Of a DNA stretch of 64,000 nt, positions 33,168-40,842 are shown one piece after another (within the stretch, counting starts at the first letter, position 1; each line of letters begins with the position of its first letter). The DNA is from a virus: positions 1 to 64,000 of the IMG/VR virus record IMGVR_UViG_3300047409_000726, one strand, 5' to 3'. Below the pieces are notes generated by a model. That model searched no databases and was not told where the DNA came from. It was given only the letters and a program-made list of their open reading frames with translations. A program made the translations under genes and the position numbers.

Positions 33168-33641
33168 ATGAAGAGCATCGTTCAAGATTGGGCCTGCAAG
33201 CTCGGGCTTCGTCACCAGGGCGTCTTGATGACAGCGATCCGTGGTTGCGACGGGCTCGAGAAGAACCACATCTCCAAGCGTGTCGCGCGACAGCTTCGCG
33301 CCGACGTTCTCAATTCTCACGTCGGCGATCCTCGAAAGTCGCGGTCGTTCATCCAAGTTTTCGACGAGGGCGTCTTCACCGACATGATCGAGGAGCTCAC
33401 GAGCGAGCTCGACGTTTACCCGCTCCACTACATCATGCACCTCGCGCACGCGGCAGAGGTGCTCGGATACAAGCACCCGGACCTAAACACGAACACGCGA
33501 TGGCGGATCCTCTACTTTCGGGTCTGCAAGCGGCTGCACGTGAATCCGGAAACGGAAGAACAACTCGATCGCCGCCTCGGTGCTTCCGAGGAAGAGTTTG
33601 CGGCGGACGGGAACAACGTGAACGATCTCATCCCTAACTGA
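33168..33641 (+). CDS. Phage hypothetical protein
   Basis: 157 residues starting MKSIVQDWACKLGLRHQGVL. Predominantly helical (MIEELTSELDVYPLHYIMHLAHAAEVLGYKHP). This kind of sequence occurs in phage early regions, but I know no function. Confidence 0.7.
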   Translation: MKSIVQDWACKLGLRHQGVLMTAIRGCDGLEKNHISKRVARQLRADVLNSHVGDPRKSRSFIQVFDEGVFTDMIEELTSELDVYPLHYIMHLAHAAEVLGYKHPDLNTNTRWRILYFRVCKRLHVNPETEEQLDRRLGASEEEFAADGNNVNDLIPN

Positions 33642-33650
33642 AAGGAAACC

Positions 33651-33674
33651 ATGAAGAAGCCCAAGTGGGAATGA
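33651..33674 (+). CDS. Possible 7-codon leader ORF
   Basis: AAAGGA, six bases, then ATG and MKKPKWE, with its TGA overlapping ATG 33671 of the next gene as ATGA. It has a better SD than the next gene and could couple ribosomes to it. Confidence 0.35.
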   Translation: MKKPKWE

Positions 33675-34090
33675 TGTCGAAGAGCCCGAGCCCGCAGAAG
33701 AAGCCCTGTCCGCAAGTCCACCCGAACGGCGAGCGCTGCGCTCTCGAAGCCGGGCACGAAGGCAATCACCAACTCTCGTACGCGCATCGGTGTCACGCCC
33801 GTGGTTGCGCCGCTCGCGTTCGCCCAGAGATGTTGATGTGTCGTTCGTGTTGGTTCCGTGTCCCTAGGCGGATTCAGAGCGCCGTCTATGCCGCCTACCG
33901 CCGCGGCCAGTGCGACGACATGAACCCAAGTGAGTCTTGGCACGAAGCGGCCGACGCGGCGATCGGCTACGTCGCGACGCTCGACGACGAGCCGTTACGT
34001 GTCTCGGAGATGAACGCTTTGAGGAAGTTCGGATACATGGTTCAGGAATCGAACGGCGGGCTCAGGGCTGTGCTCGTCGGGAGGGCGTAG
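33671..34090 (+). CDS. Zinc-binding protein with two Cys/His modules
   Basis: 139 residues (a second ATG at 33674). Module 1: CPQVHPNGERCALEAGHEG, like the tail of the MazG-like protein at 38736. Module 2: CHARGCAARVRPEMLMCRSCWFRVP ... IQSAV, like the protein at 43639. The two modules appear separately elsewhere in this genome. Function unknown. Confidence 0.65.
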   Translation: MMSKSPSPQKKPCPQVHPNGERCALEAGHEGNHQLSYAHRCHARGCAARVRPEMLMCRSCWFRVPRRIQSAVYAAYRRGQCDDMNPSESWHEAADAAIGYVATLDDEPLRVSEMNALRKFGYMVQESNGGLRAVLVGRA

Positions 34091-34093
34091 GCG

Positions 34094-34297
34094 ATGTCTC
34101 CTCTCGTGTTGATAGTTCTCGAGTGCGATGAGTGCTCTAGAACGACCAAAGGATCAGCGCGAATTCGGGTCGCCGAAAACGGAATCGAGATCGAGTACTA
34201 CGATATCTGCGTTGTCAGGGGCAGCGATTGGTTGTTCGAGGAGTTGTTTCAAAGAGCGTTTTGTCCGAAGCACGGGAAAGAGAGACGAAAACGATGA
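34094..34297 (+). CDS. Small zinc-ribbon-like protein
   Basis: 67 residues: LECDECSRTTKGSARIRV ... FCPKHGKE, a CxxC...CxxH arrangement. Overlaps the next gene by ATGA. Confidence 0.65.
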   Translation: MSPLVLIVLECDECSRTTKGSARIRVAENGIEIEYYDICVVRGSDWLFEELFQRAFCPKHGKERRKR

Positions 34298-34458
34298 CAC
34301 GTCGAAGCGACATGATGCTCGAGGACATCTTCGGGTGCGACCACACGCCGGAGACGCCTATCGTCGACGATTCGGGTGAGATTCTCTACTGGGTGTGTCG
34401 TTGTGGGAAGATGCATTCGGTACCTGAGAAAACCGCTCAAGAAAAGGAAGAGCCTTGA
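34294..34458 (+). CDS. Small Cys/His protein
   Basis: 54 residues: FGCDHTPETPIVDDSGEILY then VCRCGKMH. C..H and CxC-H could form one zinc site. Followed by a DUF4406 gene with TTGA overlap. Confidence 0.6.
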   Translation: MTRRSDMMLEDIFGCDHTPETPIVDDSGEILYWVCRCGKMHSVPEKTAQEKEEP

Positions 34459-34808
34459 AAGTAATCTACTTGGCACACCCACTCAGCGCCCCCACCCAAG
34501 AGGGCATCGACGAAAACCGCCGCAGGGCCGCGCTGTGGGCCGCGTGGGCACTCACGGTGTGCGGCGTTTCGCCGGTCTGCTCATGGATCGTGCTCACGGG
34601 CGTGCTCCCTGAGACGTCCGAGAACCGCAGGCTCGGGCTCGAAGCCGACAAGGCGCAGGTCGCGCTCTGTGATGAGCTCTGGTACGTCGGCGGGCGCATC
34701 TCGAGCGGCATGCGTGAGGAAGCCACCGTCGCGAAGAAGATCGTCGACTTGACGCACTTGGGAGAACGTCCGCCCAACGGTGTCCTGACGATGCTCGAAC
34801 AGCAATGA
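34455..34808 (+). CDS. DUF4406 / nucleoside 2-deoxyribosyltransferase-like protein, copy 1
   Basis: 117 residues from TTG 34455. YLAHPLSAPTQEGIDENRRRA, SWIVLTGVLPE, ADKAQVALCDELWYVGGRISSGMREEA follow the DUF4406 pattern, a Rossmann-like relative of nucleoside deoxyribosyltransferases. Closely similar to the gene at 35778. Likely acts on a nucleotide or related small molecule; the substrate cannot be read from sequence. Confidence 0.75.
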   Translation: MKVIYLAHPLSAPTQEGIDENRRRAALWAAWALTVCGVSPVCSWIVLTGVLPETSENRRLGLEADKAQVALCDELWYVGGRISSGMREEATVAKKIVDLTHLGERPPNGVLTMLEQQ

Positions 34809-35080
34809 CGATTGATCTCTCCACCCGCCCCCTAACCGACGGCGAGCTCGTTCGGCTTAAGGCGCGCCTACGTGAGTTCCGGTTCCAAGCGACGGCAGCC
34901 CGAGCGCTAGGCGTGTCCGTTGAGACGATCCAGGGCGCGCTCGAGGGGAAACGGGTGCAGTGCGCGAAGCGAGAAAAACTTCTTGCCAACCCCCTGTCAC
35001 TCGCTGTACCTTGCGTGCTGCATGAGAAAACTGAAGAAGCCGCCGCGTCAAAAACAGATTCGGATGGGCGAAGACCTTGA
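34805..35080 (+). CDS. Small HTH-like protein
   Basis: 91 residues. LREFRFQATAARALGVSVETIQGALEGKRV looks like a helix-turn-helix. The C-terminal third contains the promoter and start of the next gene in another frame. Possible regulator. Confidence 0.55.
   Translation: MTIDLSTRPLTDGELVRLKARLREFRFQATAARALGVSVETIQGALEGKRVQCAKREKLLANPLSLAVPCVLHEKTEEAAASKTDSDGRRP
34983..35012 (+). promoter_or_regulatory. Promoter-like TTGCCA-N18-TACCTT
   Basis: Lies within the preceding gene, nine bases before ATG 35022. The same TTGCCA -35 is found before the paralogous RHH gene at 36263. Confidence 0.5.
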
Positions 35081-35207
35081 AGCGCAGATTCATGAGTACC
35101 GAAAGATGCTCACCGACCAGACTGGAATCGAGGCTACGTTTTCTGACGCGACGCGAGCGCTTATCCGGAAGGGCCTCAAGACTTTGGGGATCAAGGCGTT
35201 CCGATGA
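35022..35207 (+). CDS. Ribbon-helix-helix protein, paralog A
   Basis: 61 residues. KQIRMGEDLEAQIHEYRKML ... GIEATFSDATRALIRKGLK matches 36263-36478 at many positions (Q.R..EDL...I..Y, G.E..FS.A.R.LI.KGL). RHH/CopG-type DNA-binding protein, likely an autoregulator of its own promoter. Confidence 0.7.
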   Translation: MRKLKKPPRQKQIRMGEDLEAQIHEYRKMLTDQTGIEATFSDATRALIRKGLKTLGIKAFR

Positions 35208-35443
35208 AGTTCTCTCGCGTCAGTCGCAAGCTACCCGTCGGAGTCGTGATTCACACCGACGTGCACGAGACGGCGAAGATGTTCGACAGTCTGTTCCGGA
35301 CCGGAACGACGAAACAAATGAAAGTGGAGTCGAACACGCCGATGACGTTGACGCTCGAGGTACCTGACGGTCACGACAAAGCAGTTGCCGCGGCGCTTCG
35401 AGAGATGGCGAACGAGCTGGACGGGATCAAGGCGCAGCGATGA
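35204..35443 (+). CDS. Small hypothetical protein
   Basis: 79 residues, ATGA overlap. Beta-alpha pattern (GVVIHTDVHETAKMFDSLF, MTLTLEVPDG). Unknown. Confidence 0.6.
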   Translation: MKFSRVSRKLPVGVVIHTDVHETAKMFDSLFRTGTTKQMKVESNTPMTLTLEVPDGHDKAVAAALREMANELDGIKAQR

Positions 35444-35781
35444 GCGACACCGAGAACAAGTTGCGGCTGTTTGCGAAGATCCTCTGCGAGCTGGCCTGGG
35501 ATCAAGATCCGCCGAGCGGCTACTTCGAGACTTCTCTCGATGACGCTCTCACGGAGCACAACATGACCCGCGACGGCCTAGACGCACTCGCCAAAGAGCT
35601 CGGGTTCGAGTGGCGATGCCAGGACGAGCCGGATGATCCGAAAACTCTTTGCAAAGCTTGCGGTGGCGGCTTCTTCGGCAGTCGGACCCGTAACCTCTGT
35701 TGCTGCGCGGAGGGCGCGAAAGTCGATCGTGGGGCCGAGCTTCGAGAGAAGCTTCGACGATTGGAAGGAGCCCTCATATGA
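35440..35781 (+). CDS. Small protein with Cys cluster
   Basis: 113 residues. Helical N-terminus, then LCKACGGGFFGSRTRNLCCC, a probable zinc site. Coupled to both neighbours by ATGA. Confidence 0.65.
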   Translation: MSDTENKLRLFAKILCELAWDQDPPSGYFETSLDDALTEHNMTRDGLDALAKELGFEWRCQDEPDDPKTLCKACGGGFFGSRTRNLCCCAEGAKVDRGAELREKLRRLEGALI

Positions 35782-36239
35782 TCGCCGCCTATCTTGCCCA
35801 CCAACTTTCCGCTCTGACCCGTGAGGGTATCGAGCAGAACCGTCGCAACGCCGCGAAGTGGGCCGCGTGGCTCTGGCGGCAAGGCTTCTCGGTCGAGTGT
35901 TCGTGGATCGTCTGCACCGGCGAGCTTGAGGAGACACCGGAGAACCGCGAGCTTGGGCTCAAGTCTGATTGCGAGCAGGTTCGTCGATGCGACGTCATGG
36001 TCCTCTGCGGCCCGCGCATCTCGAGAGGCATGCTCATCGAGGCCGGCGCGGCGAAGCTCATCGTCGACTTCACGCATCTCGGGCTGTCGCTTCCGAGCGA
36101 AGATCTCGAGTGGTGCGACGGCATGCCGGCCACGCTCGCCCACGTCGATGAGATGGCTGCGGCGTACAATCCGAGCGGGCCGGAGCTCGTGCAAAGCGAT
36201 CAGCTCGAGATCGATAAAAACAGGTTGCCATTTACGTAG
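35778..36239 (+). CDS. DUF4406 / nucleoside 2-deoxyribosyltransferase-like protein, copy 2
   Basis: 153 residues. YLAHQLSALTREGIEQNRRNA, SWIVCTGELEETPENRELGL, CDVMVLCGPRISRGMLIEAGAA align nearly without gaps to copy 1 at 34455, with ~45 extra C-terminal residues. The same kind of RHH gene follows both copies. Confidence 0.75.
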   Translation: MIAAYLAHQLSALTREGIEQNRRNAAKWAAWLWRQGFSVECSWIVCTGELEETPENRELGLKSDCEQVRRCDVMVLCGPRISRGMLIEAGAAKLIVDFTHLGLSLPSEDLEWCDGMPATLAHVDEMAAAYNPSGPELVQSDQLEIDKNRLPFT

Positions 36240-36252
36240 ACCGTTGTATCGT
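36225..36252 (+). promoter_or_regulatory. Promoter-like TTGCCA-N16-TATCGT
   Basis: Sits over the end of the preceding gene; the -10 ends ten bases before ATG 36263. Same -35 sequence as at 34983. Confidence 0.5.
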
Positions 36253-36262
36253 TTCGTAGCTC

Positions 36263-36478
36263 ATGCCATCACCGTCGAAGACCAAAAAACACTGGAAGCA
36301 GGGGTTTAAGGTCAAGCACCACTCGCTCGGAGCACCCGTGCAGCTTCGTCTGAGCGAAGATCTCAAAACCCGTATTCTCATGTACCAGGTGCAGGTGTTC
36401 AACAAGCTCGGCGTCGAGATGTCTTTCTCTGTGGCTTTGCGTTCGCTCATCGAGAAGGGACTAGAGGCTTCCCAATGA
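36263..36478 (+). CDS. Ribbon-helix-helix protein, paralog B
   Basis: 71 residues. Basic N-terminal arm, then APVQLRLSEDLKTRILMY and MSFSVALRSLIEKGLEAS. Paralog of 35022. Probable DNA-binding autoregulator. Confidence 0.7.
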   Translation: MPSPSKTKKHWKQGFKVKHHSLGAPVQLRLSEDLKTRILMYQVQVFNKLGVEMSFSVALRSLIEKGLEASQ

Positions 36479-36813
36479 CCCCCCGCGCGTCAGTCGGTGC
36501 CGTTCTCGCCTCTGCCCTTCGCAAGGTCGTGGGAAACCACCTCTCGCGTAGCGGTCTCGGACACGTCTGGAAGGACGATTTCACATGGCTCGAACTCGCG
36601 CGAGAAATTGATGCGGCTCTGCGCGGTCATCTAGTGCTTGTCGACAAGAAGATCTACGACGAGCTCGTTGCCGACGCGAATCAGATGCGTTACGCCCGCA
36701 AGTGCATCGAGGAGTACAAGGCGCGACTTCCACCGGACAAGAAGAAGGATGGGGTAAAAAACCCTTACGTGCGATGGGCGCTCGAACACATGCCGCCGAA
36801 GGAGGGGACGTGA
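36475..36813 (+). CDS. Hypothetical protein
   Basis: 112 residues, helical, e.g. FTWLELAREIDAALRGHLVLVDKKIYDELV. ATGA overlap upstream and GTGA downstream. Unknown. Confidence 0.65.
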   Translation: MTPRASVGAVLASALRKVVGNHLSRSGLGHVWKDDFTWLELAREIDAALRGHLVLVDKKIYDELVADANQMRYARKCIEEYKARLPPDKKKDGVKNPYVRWALEHMPPKEGT

Positions 36814-37154
36814 GCAAGAAGAAGGATCCTCGCTCGTCGTTTCTCAATGTCGACGATGATGAACTCGGAAGAGTAGATTTGCACCACGTGGGGGCGTGGA
36901 AACGTGTGCCGTCAACACGCGAAATGTTGATCGACACACTCGCTGCTGCTACGAACGCGAAGCACGCTATTGCGATCGTTGAAGCGCTTGAAGCGTACCT
37001 TGCGGAGCCTGCTGATCGTGTCGCTGGATTAATTGTCTTGCCTCCTGATCCTAGCCAAGAACTACGTGTGCTTCGTAGAGAGCGTGATGAAGCCGTAGCC
37101 CGCGCTGAGAAGGCTGAACAAGAGTTGGCGAAACGTGACGAGGAGGGCTCGTGA
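36810..37154 (+). CDS. Hypothetical protein with C-terminal coiled coil
   Basis: 114 residues from GTG. The last ~35 residues (SQELRVLRRERDEAVARAEK...) form a coiled coil. The short stretch before them is helical. Unknown function. Confidence 0.65.
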   Translation: MSKKKDPRSSFLNVDDDELGRVDLHHVGAWKRVPSTREMLIDTLAAATNAKHAIAIVEALEAYLAEPADRVAGLIVLPPDPSQELRVLRRERDEAVARAEKAEQELAKRDEEGS

Positions 37155-37450
37155 GCAAGAAGGACCAGATCCGAATCGGCCAAGAGGTCGGCCCCAACAC
37201 GCGCCTCGTCGAGCGCCGCAAGAACGGCCGCACGAGTGTCGGCACGCTCACGCCGATGAAGGACGGACAATCGCTTCTCACCGGCGCGGAGATCGTGAAG
37301 GTCTCCCTCGACGAAGACGACGAGTGGCACGACGTCGAGACGATCTACGCGCCTGAGCCGGCGCTCAGCGGGCCGCCGCAGGTCGCGACGCCCGCGTACA
37401 AGAAGGGCTACGACCGGATTTTTGGAAAGCAGAAGGTGGGGCTCGCGTGA
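37151..37450 (+). CDS. Hypothetical protein
   Basis: 99 residues from GTG. Beta-rich start (IRIGQEVGPNTRLVERRKNG), no motif. Coupled by GTGA on both sides. Confidence 0.65.
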   Translation: MSKKDQIRIGQEVGPNTRLVERRKNGRTSVGTLTPMKDGQSLLTGAEIVKVSLDEDDEWHDVETIYAPEPALSGPPQVATPAYKKGYDRIFGKQKVGLA

Positions 37451-37767
37451 GGTTCTTGCCGGAAGGTCGAACGTCGATGAAGTCGCGCTATCGCTACGCG
37501 CTTCGGACTCTCACAAGTCCACCACAGCGCCTCACGCTTGAGGCCGGACCGTTTGATGCCTCAGAGGCAATGGATTTCGGAGAAGCGGAAGCGAATAAAC
37601 AGACCGTGCTCACCGGGCGCGAGTGGGTGTACGACTACCAGAGGATTGTCGAGGCTCAACCGGGGTCGCCGCGCGTTTCGTTGCTCATGCCTGAGTACGT
37701 CATGCATTTGTTGGCGGTCGTGATCTTCGTGTTGACAGCGATCATGATTTTCGAACGTTGCACGTGA
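37447..37767 (+). CDS. C-tail-anchored membrane protein
   Basis: 106 residues. A soluble N-terminal part is followed by a transmembrane helix (HLLAVVIFVLTAIMIF) ending four residues before the stop. Unknown role. Confidence 0.65.
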   Translation: MRFLPEGRTSMKSRYRYALRTLTSPPQRLTLEAGPFDASEAMDFGEAEANKQTVLTGREWVYDYQRIVEAQPGSPRVSLLMPEYVMHLLAVVIFVLTAIMIFERCT

Positions 37768-37783
37768 AAGGATCGAAGTAAAA

Positions 37784-38035
37784 ATGGCTACTAGAGACGC
37801 AAAAGAAAAAGAGCTGTGGGCCGCGTTCGCGGTGGCGGCGATGCAGTCGTACAGCCCCGACGTCGCCGACGCCGACGACATGGATGAAGTGATCGACGGC
37901 ATGGTCGAGGTCGCGTCGACGTTCGCCGACGCGATGCTCGACGCTATGGACGCGCGGTACACCGAGAAGGGGCGCCGGGGCGCCAAGCGTCGCCGCGCGA
38001 GTGACGCGGACGATGATGACGACGAGGACGACTAG
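37784..38035 (+). CDS. Small helical protein with basic then acidic tail
   Basis: 83 residues. A helix rich in Met/Ala/Asp is followed by KGRRGAKRRR and a run of Asp/Glu. Stop TAG is directly followed by the next ATG. Confidence 0.65.
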   Translation: MATRDAKEKELWAAFAVAAMQSYSPDVADADDMDEVIDGMVEVASTFADAMLDAMDARYTEKGRRGAKRRRASDADDDDDEDD

Positions 38036-38335
38036 ATGGCGAACTTGAAAGAAGAGAAGCGCCAGAAGGCGAAAAAGCTCATCGAGCTCGCGTTTGACAA
38101 CCCCGACAGCGAAGAGGGGGACGCGGCCGCGTGGCGCGCGCTTCGCATCATCCGGAAGTATAAGTTGCTCGACACGCCACCGCTCGACGGCATTCTCGAG
38201 AACGAAACCGTGCGCGCGGTGAAGAACGTCGCCGACGTGGTCACGAATCCCGAGTTCGTCGGCAATTTGAAAAGTCTCGGGCAAACGCTCGGGGGGTTGG
38301 CGGCGGCAGCCAAGGCACGGAGGCGACGAGGATGA
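38036..38335 (+). CDS. Small hypothetical protein, DUF2786-like start
   Basis: 99 residues. KAKKLIELAFDNPDSEEGDAA..RALRIIRKYKLL resembles the N-terminal repeat of DUF2786 proteins; the similarity is weak. Basic C-terminus. Confidence 0.6.
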   Translation: MANLKEEKRQKAKKLIELAFDNPDSEEGDAAAWRALRIIRKYKLLDTPPLDGILENETVRAVKNVADVVTNPEFVGNLKSLGQTLGGLAAAAKARRRRG

Positions 38336-38739
38336 CAACAAAATTGATCCGTTCGTGTACCGCGTGCGGGACTTCGTTAGGTGAAGGTCATGAACGAGGC
38401 CCGTGGGTTTCGTTTTCTTTCAGTTTGGAAATGTTCCCAGGATATTCAGACTCGAAAGCTGTGCAAAGCAGTGAACACATCGACGTGTGCTCTGGTGCGT
38501 GTGCGAGAGAAGTGCTCGACAAAGCGGTTCGCGAATTCGAAGAATGCGTCACCGAGAAGCTAGCAGCAAACAGTACCGGCTCTGGCAATTTCTCGGGACC
38601 GTGCCCAGGTTGTGGGAATGCGCTGACGATTAACATGTCCGGTGGTGTAGATGTGGCACGACACGTCGGACGATCTTGTGAATGGTTCAGTTCACGTCCG
38701 CTTTTCAAGATACTTGAACTAGTTCGGAGTGGAGTGTGA
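38332..38739 (+). CDS. Protein with two CxxC pairs
   Basis: 135 residues. CTACGTSLGEG near the N-terminus pairs with VCSGAC, and later CPGCGNALTI. Probably binds zinc. Function unknown. Confidence 0.65.
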   Translation: MTTKLIRSCTACGTSLGEGHERGPWVSFSFSLEMFPGYSDSKAVQSSEHIDVCSGACAREVLDKAVREFEECVTEKLAANSTGSGNFSGPCPGCGNALTINMSGGVDVARHVGRSCEWFSSRPLFKILELVRSGV

Positions 38740-39146
38740 CCGGCTCCGGCGACTTCTCGATCGGCAGCAAAGTCTGGCCGGGCACCTCGAAGCTTCTCGA
38801 AGAGATGGGCGAGCTTCAACAGGTGCTCGGTAAGCTCATCGCCGTCGCGGGGAGCACCGAGCATTGGGACGGTGACCTCAGACCGAGGCTCATCGAAGAG
38901 ATCGGTGACGTCTCAGCAGCGCTTGGTTTTTTCATGGAGCAGAACTTCGTGGGCGATGAATCTTTGATCGCTAATAGAATCGTGGAGAAGCTTCGACTCT
39001 TTCGAAAGTGGCACACCGGGCAAGATCAACACATTCGATGCTCTGGGCGCAGTCCTATGGGAAATCGATGCGAAAAATTCAGCGGTCATCTTGGCTCGTG
39101 TCACGCGAATGACGGCGAGCACGTCGAAGATTGGATGAACACATGA
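38736..39146 (+). CDS. MazG-like pyrophosphohydrolase with zinc tail
   Basis: 136 residues from GTG. KLLEEMGELQQVLGKLI ... LIEEIGDVSAALGFFME gives the EExxE and ExxD pattern of MazG-like enzymes, which hydrolyse (d)NTPs. After residue ~100 comes CSGRSPMGNRCEKFSGHLGS then CH, the same Cys/His module as in 33671-34090. Coupled to the dCMP deaminase, so nucleotide-pool control is likely. Confidence 0.8.
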   Translation: MTGSGDFSIGSKVWPGTSKLLEEMGELQQVLGKLIAVAGSTEHWDGDLRPRLIEEIGDVSAALGFFMEQNFVGDESLIANRIVEKLRLFRKWHTGQDQHIRCSGRSPMGNRCEKFSGHLGSCHANDGEHVEDWMNT

Positions 39147-39592
39147 GACCGACTTGGCCCGAAACTTGGATGTCGATCGCGCGTGTCATCGCCGAGCGAT
39201 CCTACGACCCTCGCCTCAAGGTCGGCGCGATCATCGTCACGAGCGACAACACACAGATGCTCTCCGGCGGCTACAACGGTAACTACGCCGGTGGCCCACA
39301 CGAGCACGAGTCGCCTGAGCCTGGGCAGAGTGGGTTTATCCACGCCGAGGTGAACGCGCTCGTGAAGCTCGACTTCAACAACCCGAAAGAGAAACACCTG
39401 TACCTCACGCATTCGCCGTGCAGAATGTGCGCAAAACTCATCATCAACGCCGGCATCAAGCGTGTGGTGTACGGCGAGGCGTACCGAGACCCGAGTGGTG
39501 TGAAGCTCTTGCAGGGGGTTGGCGTCGATACGTATTCGTTTGAAGATGCTGTTTGGGCTGCGAAGAATCCGGGTGCTGGGCCGTCTCGATGA
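39143..39592 (+). CDS. dCMP deaminase-like protein
   Basis: 149 residues. Zinc-dependent deaminase motifs FIHAEVNALVKLD (HAE) and THSPCRMCAKLI (PCxxC). It converts dCMP to dUMP, the substrate of the ThyX encoded at 16405. ATGA overlaps on both sides. Confidence 0.88.
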   Translation: MRPTWPETWMSIARVIAERSYDPRLKVGAIIVTSDNTQMLSGGYNGNYAGGPHEHESPEPGQSGFIHAEVNALVKLDFNNPKEKHLYLTHSPCRMCAKLIINAGIKRVVYGEAYRDPSGVKLLQGVGVDTYSFEDAVWAAKNPGAGPSR

Positions 39593-39738
39593 AAATTCTT
39601 GTGCCGTTTTGGTCTTGTGACGTTCCCGTACCGGTGTGCTCGTCAAGATCACGTGACGGGTTGCGGTATGCGGTTGGACACTATTTTTGGAAGGACAGAT
39701 TGAAATTTATTCACCATCGCATACCGTGTACACCGTGA
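39589..39738 (+). CDS. Small hypothetical protein
   Basis: 49 residues starting MKILVPFWSCDVPVPVCSS. Supported by ATGA overlap upstream and GTGA downstream only. Confidence 0.5.
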   Translation: MKILVPFWSCDVPVPVCSSRSRDGLRYAVGHYFWKDRLKFIHHRIPCTP

Positions 39739-40097
39739 AAATCCACCGCTCCACCGGCTACATTCACATCGATCTCTCCGGGGCCGAGGCTGCGGTGCTC
39801 TTCGAAGAGCTCGAGAACGTCCGCGGCGGATCGAAGCTCCCGAAGGTTCGTCAGGTGTGCGAGGGGCTCAAGGAGTCGCTCGGGCTCAATGCTCTGATGG
39901 CCGTGTCGGAGTCGTACAGGCGGAAATACGCCCCCAGGAAGACACTATCGCTCGTCGTCAACGACGCGCCACGTGCCGATCACGCTCAACACGAAAAGCA
40001 CGTGAGCCACGATCGCGGTGGCGATGGCGACGTGAGTACGAGGGACGCCACTGACGACCCACGCGAATGCGAGCGTGAGCCCTTGAACGATCGCTAG
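39735..40097 (+). CDS. Hypothetical protein overlapping an antisense gene
   Basis: 120 residues from GTG. Residues 1-70 look normal (VKIHRSTGYIHIDLSGAEAA). After RKYAPRKT composition turns to low-complexity His/Asp/Arg, exactly where the minus-strand gene 39945-40124 lies. The true end may have been extended by loss of a stop. Confidence 0.55.
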   Translation: MKIHRSTGYIHIDLSGAEAAVLFEELENVRGGSKLPKVRQVCEGLKESLGLNALMAVSESYRRKYAPRKTLSLVVNDAPRADHAQHEKHVSHDRGGDGDVSTRDATDDPRECEREPLNDR

Positions 40098-40124
40098 CCC
40101 CGTCAGGCGTGTGGCGCGGCTCAT
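39945..40124 (-). CDS. 59-residue two-helix membrane protein
   Basis: Two transmembrane helices: GLAIVQGLTLAFAWVVSG and VAIATAIVAHVLFVLSVIG. ATG 40124 overlaps the upstream stop as ATGA. Could be holin-like; unproven. Overlaps 39735-40097 by 153 bp on the other strand. Confidence 0.6.
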   Translation of the reverse strand: MSRATRLTGLAIVQGLTLAFAWVVSGVPRTHVAIATAIVAHVLFVLSVIGTWRVVDDER

Positions 40125-40348
40125 GCCTCAGGTGCTCCGGGGATCTTCCGGTTCGTGATTATTTTGAGCGCGATCGAGAGCAGCGGGCCCTCGATGTGTT
40201 TCGGTACCAAGATGCCGAGTTCGCGCTGTGCCCGATCAAGCGCAGCGCCGAATGTTAGGTTGTTGTCGGCCGTGAGAATGTCGATGACCCTCTCGAGCAC
40301 CGGTGCGCAGTGTCGCGCGTCGCGTAGCGCTTCTTCGACGGCTGTCAC
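40121..40348 (-). CDS. Small helical protein
   Basis: 75 residues from GTG 40348, which shares one base with the upstream TAG. Sequence VEEALRDARHCAPVLERVIDIL is helical. Unknown function. Confidence 0.6.
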   Translation of the reverse strand: MTAVEEALRDARHCAPVLERVIDILTADNNLTFGAALDRAQRELGILVPKHIEGPLLSIALKIITNRKIPGAPEA

Positions 40349-40842
40349 TAGTCGTCCCCGTTGAACAACACGACCTGCGCAGCCTGCGCGCAGGCGTCCT
40401 GAAGCGATTCGCCTTGAAAGAACCCCTTCACTTCGTAGCCGTCGTTGGAGAGGCTTGCCTCGAACATCTTGATCTCTCGCTTGCCTTCGGCGTTGACGCC
40501 CATCTCGATGGATCGGACGCCGGCCTCGCGTGCACGGAGCCACCGGTCGAGCGCTTCGAAGATCCGCACAGCTCCCTCGCCCTCGGCTTGGCGTATCTCG
40601 GCTTCTCGTGACTCGACCTGCGCGCGTACGGGCACGATGGTGACCGTTTTCATACGGAAGATGAGCTTACACGCTAGGTCGAGGTAGGCGCTCTCAGGGT
40701 TCGCTCGAACGTATAGCTCGTCGATCTCGTTGATGGTGTCGCGGAGCGCTTCTGCGAGCTCGTGAATCACGTCCTCGGACGTCATGGGAGCGGGGCGAGG
40801 GGGCGAGGAGTGTTTCGAGCGGGTAAGCGGGGCGTCGTTCAT
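40348..40842 (-). CDS. Hypothetical protein
   Basis: 164 residues; ACAAAGGAACCC upstream. Helical centre (EDVIHELAEALRDTINEIDEL), beta-prone end. No family recognised. Confidence 0.65.
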   Translation of the reverse strand: MNDAPLTRSKHSSPPRPAPMTSEDVIHELAEALRDTINEIDELYVRANPESAYLDLACKLIFRMKTVTIVPVRAQVESREAEIRQAEGEGAVRIFEALDRWLRAREAGVRSIEMGVNAEGKREIKMFEASLSNDGYEVKGFFQGESLQDACAQAAQVVLFNGDD

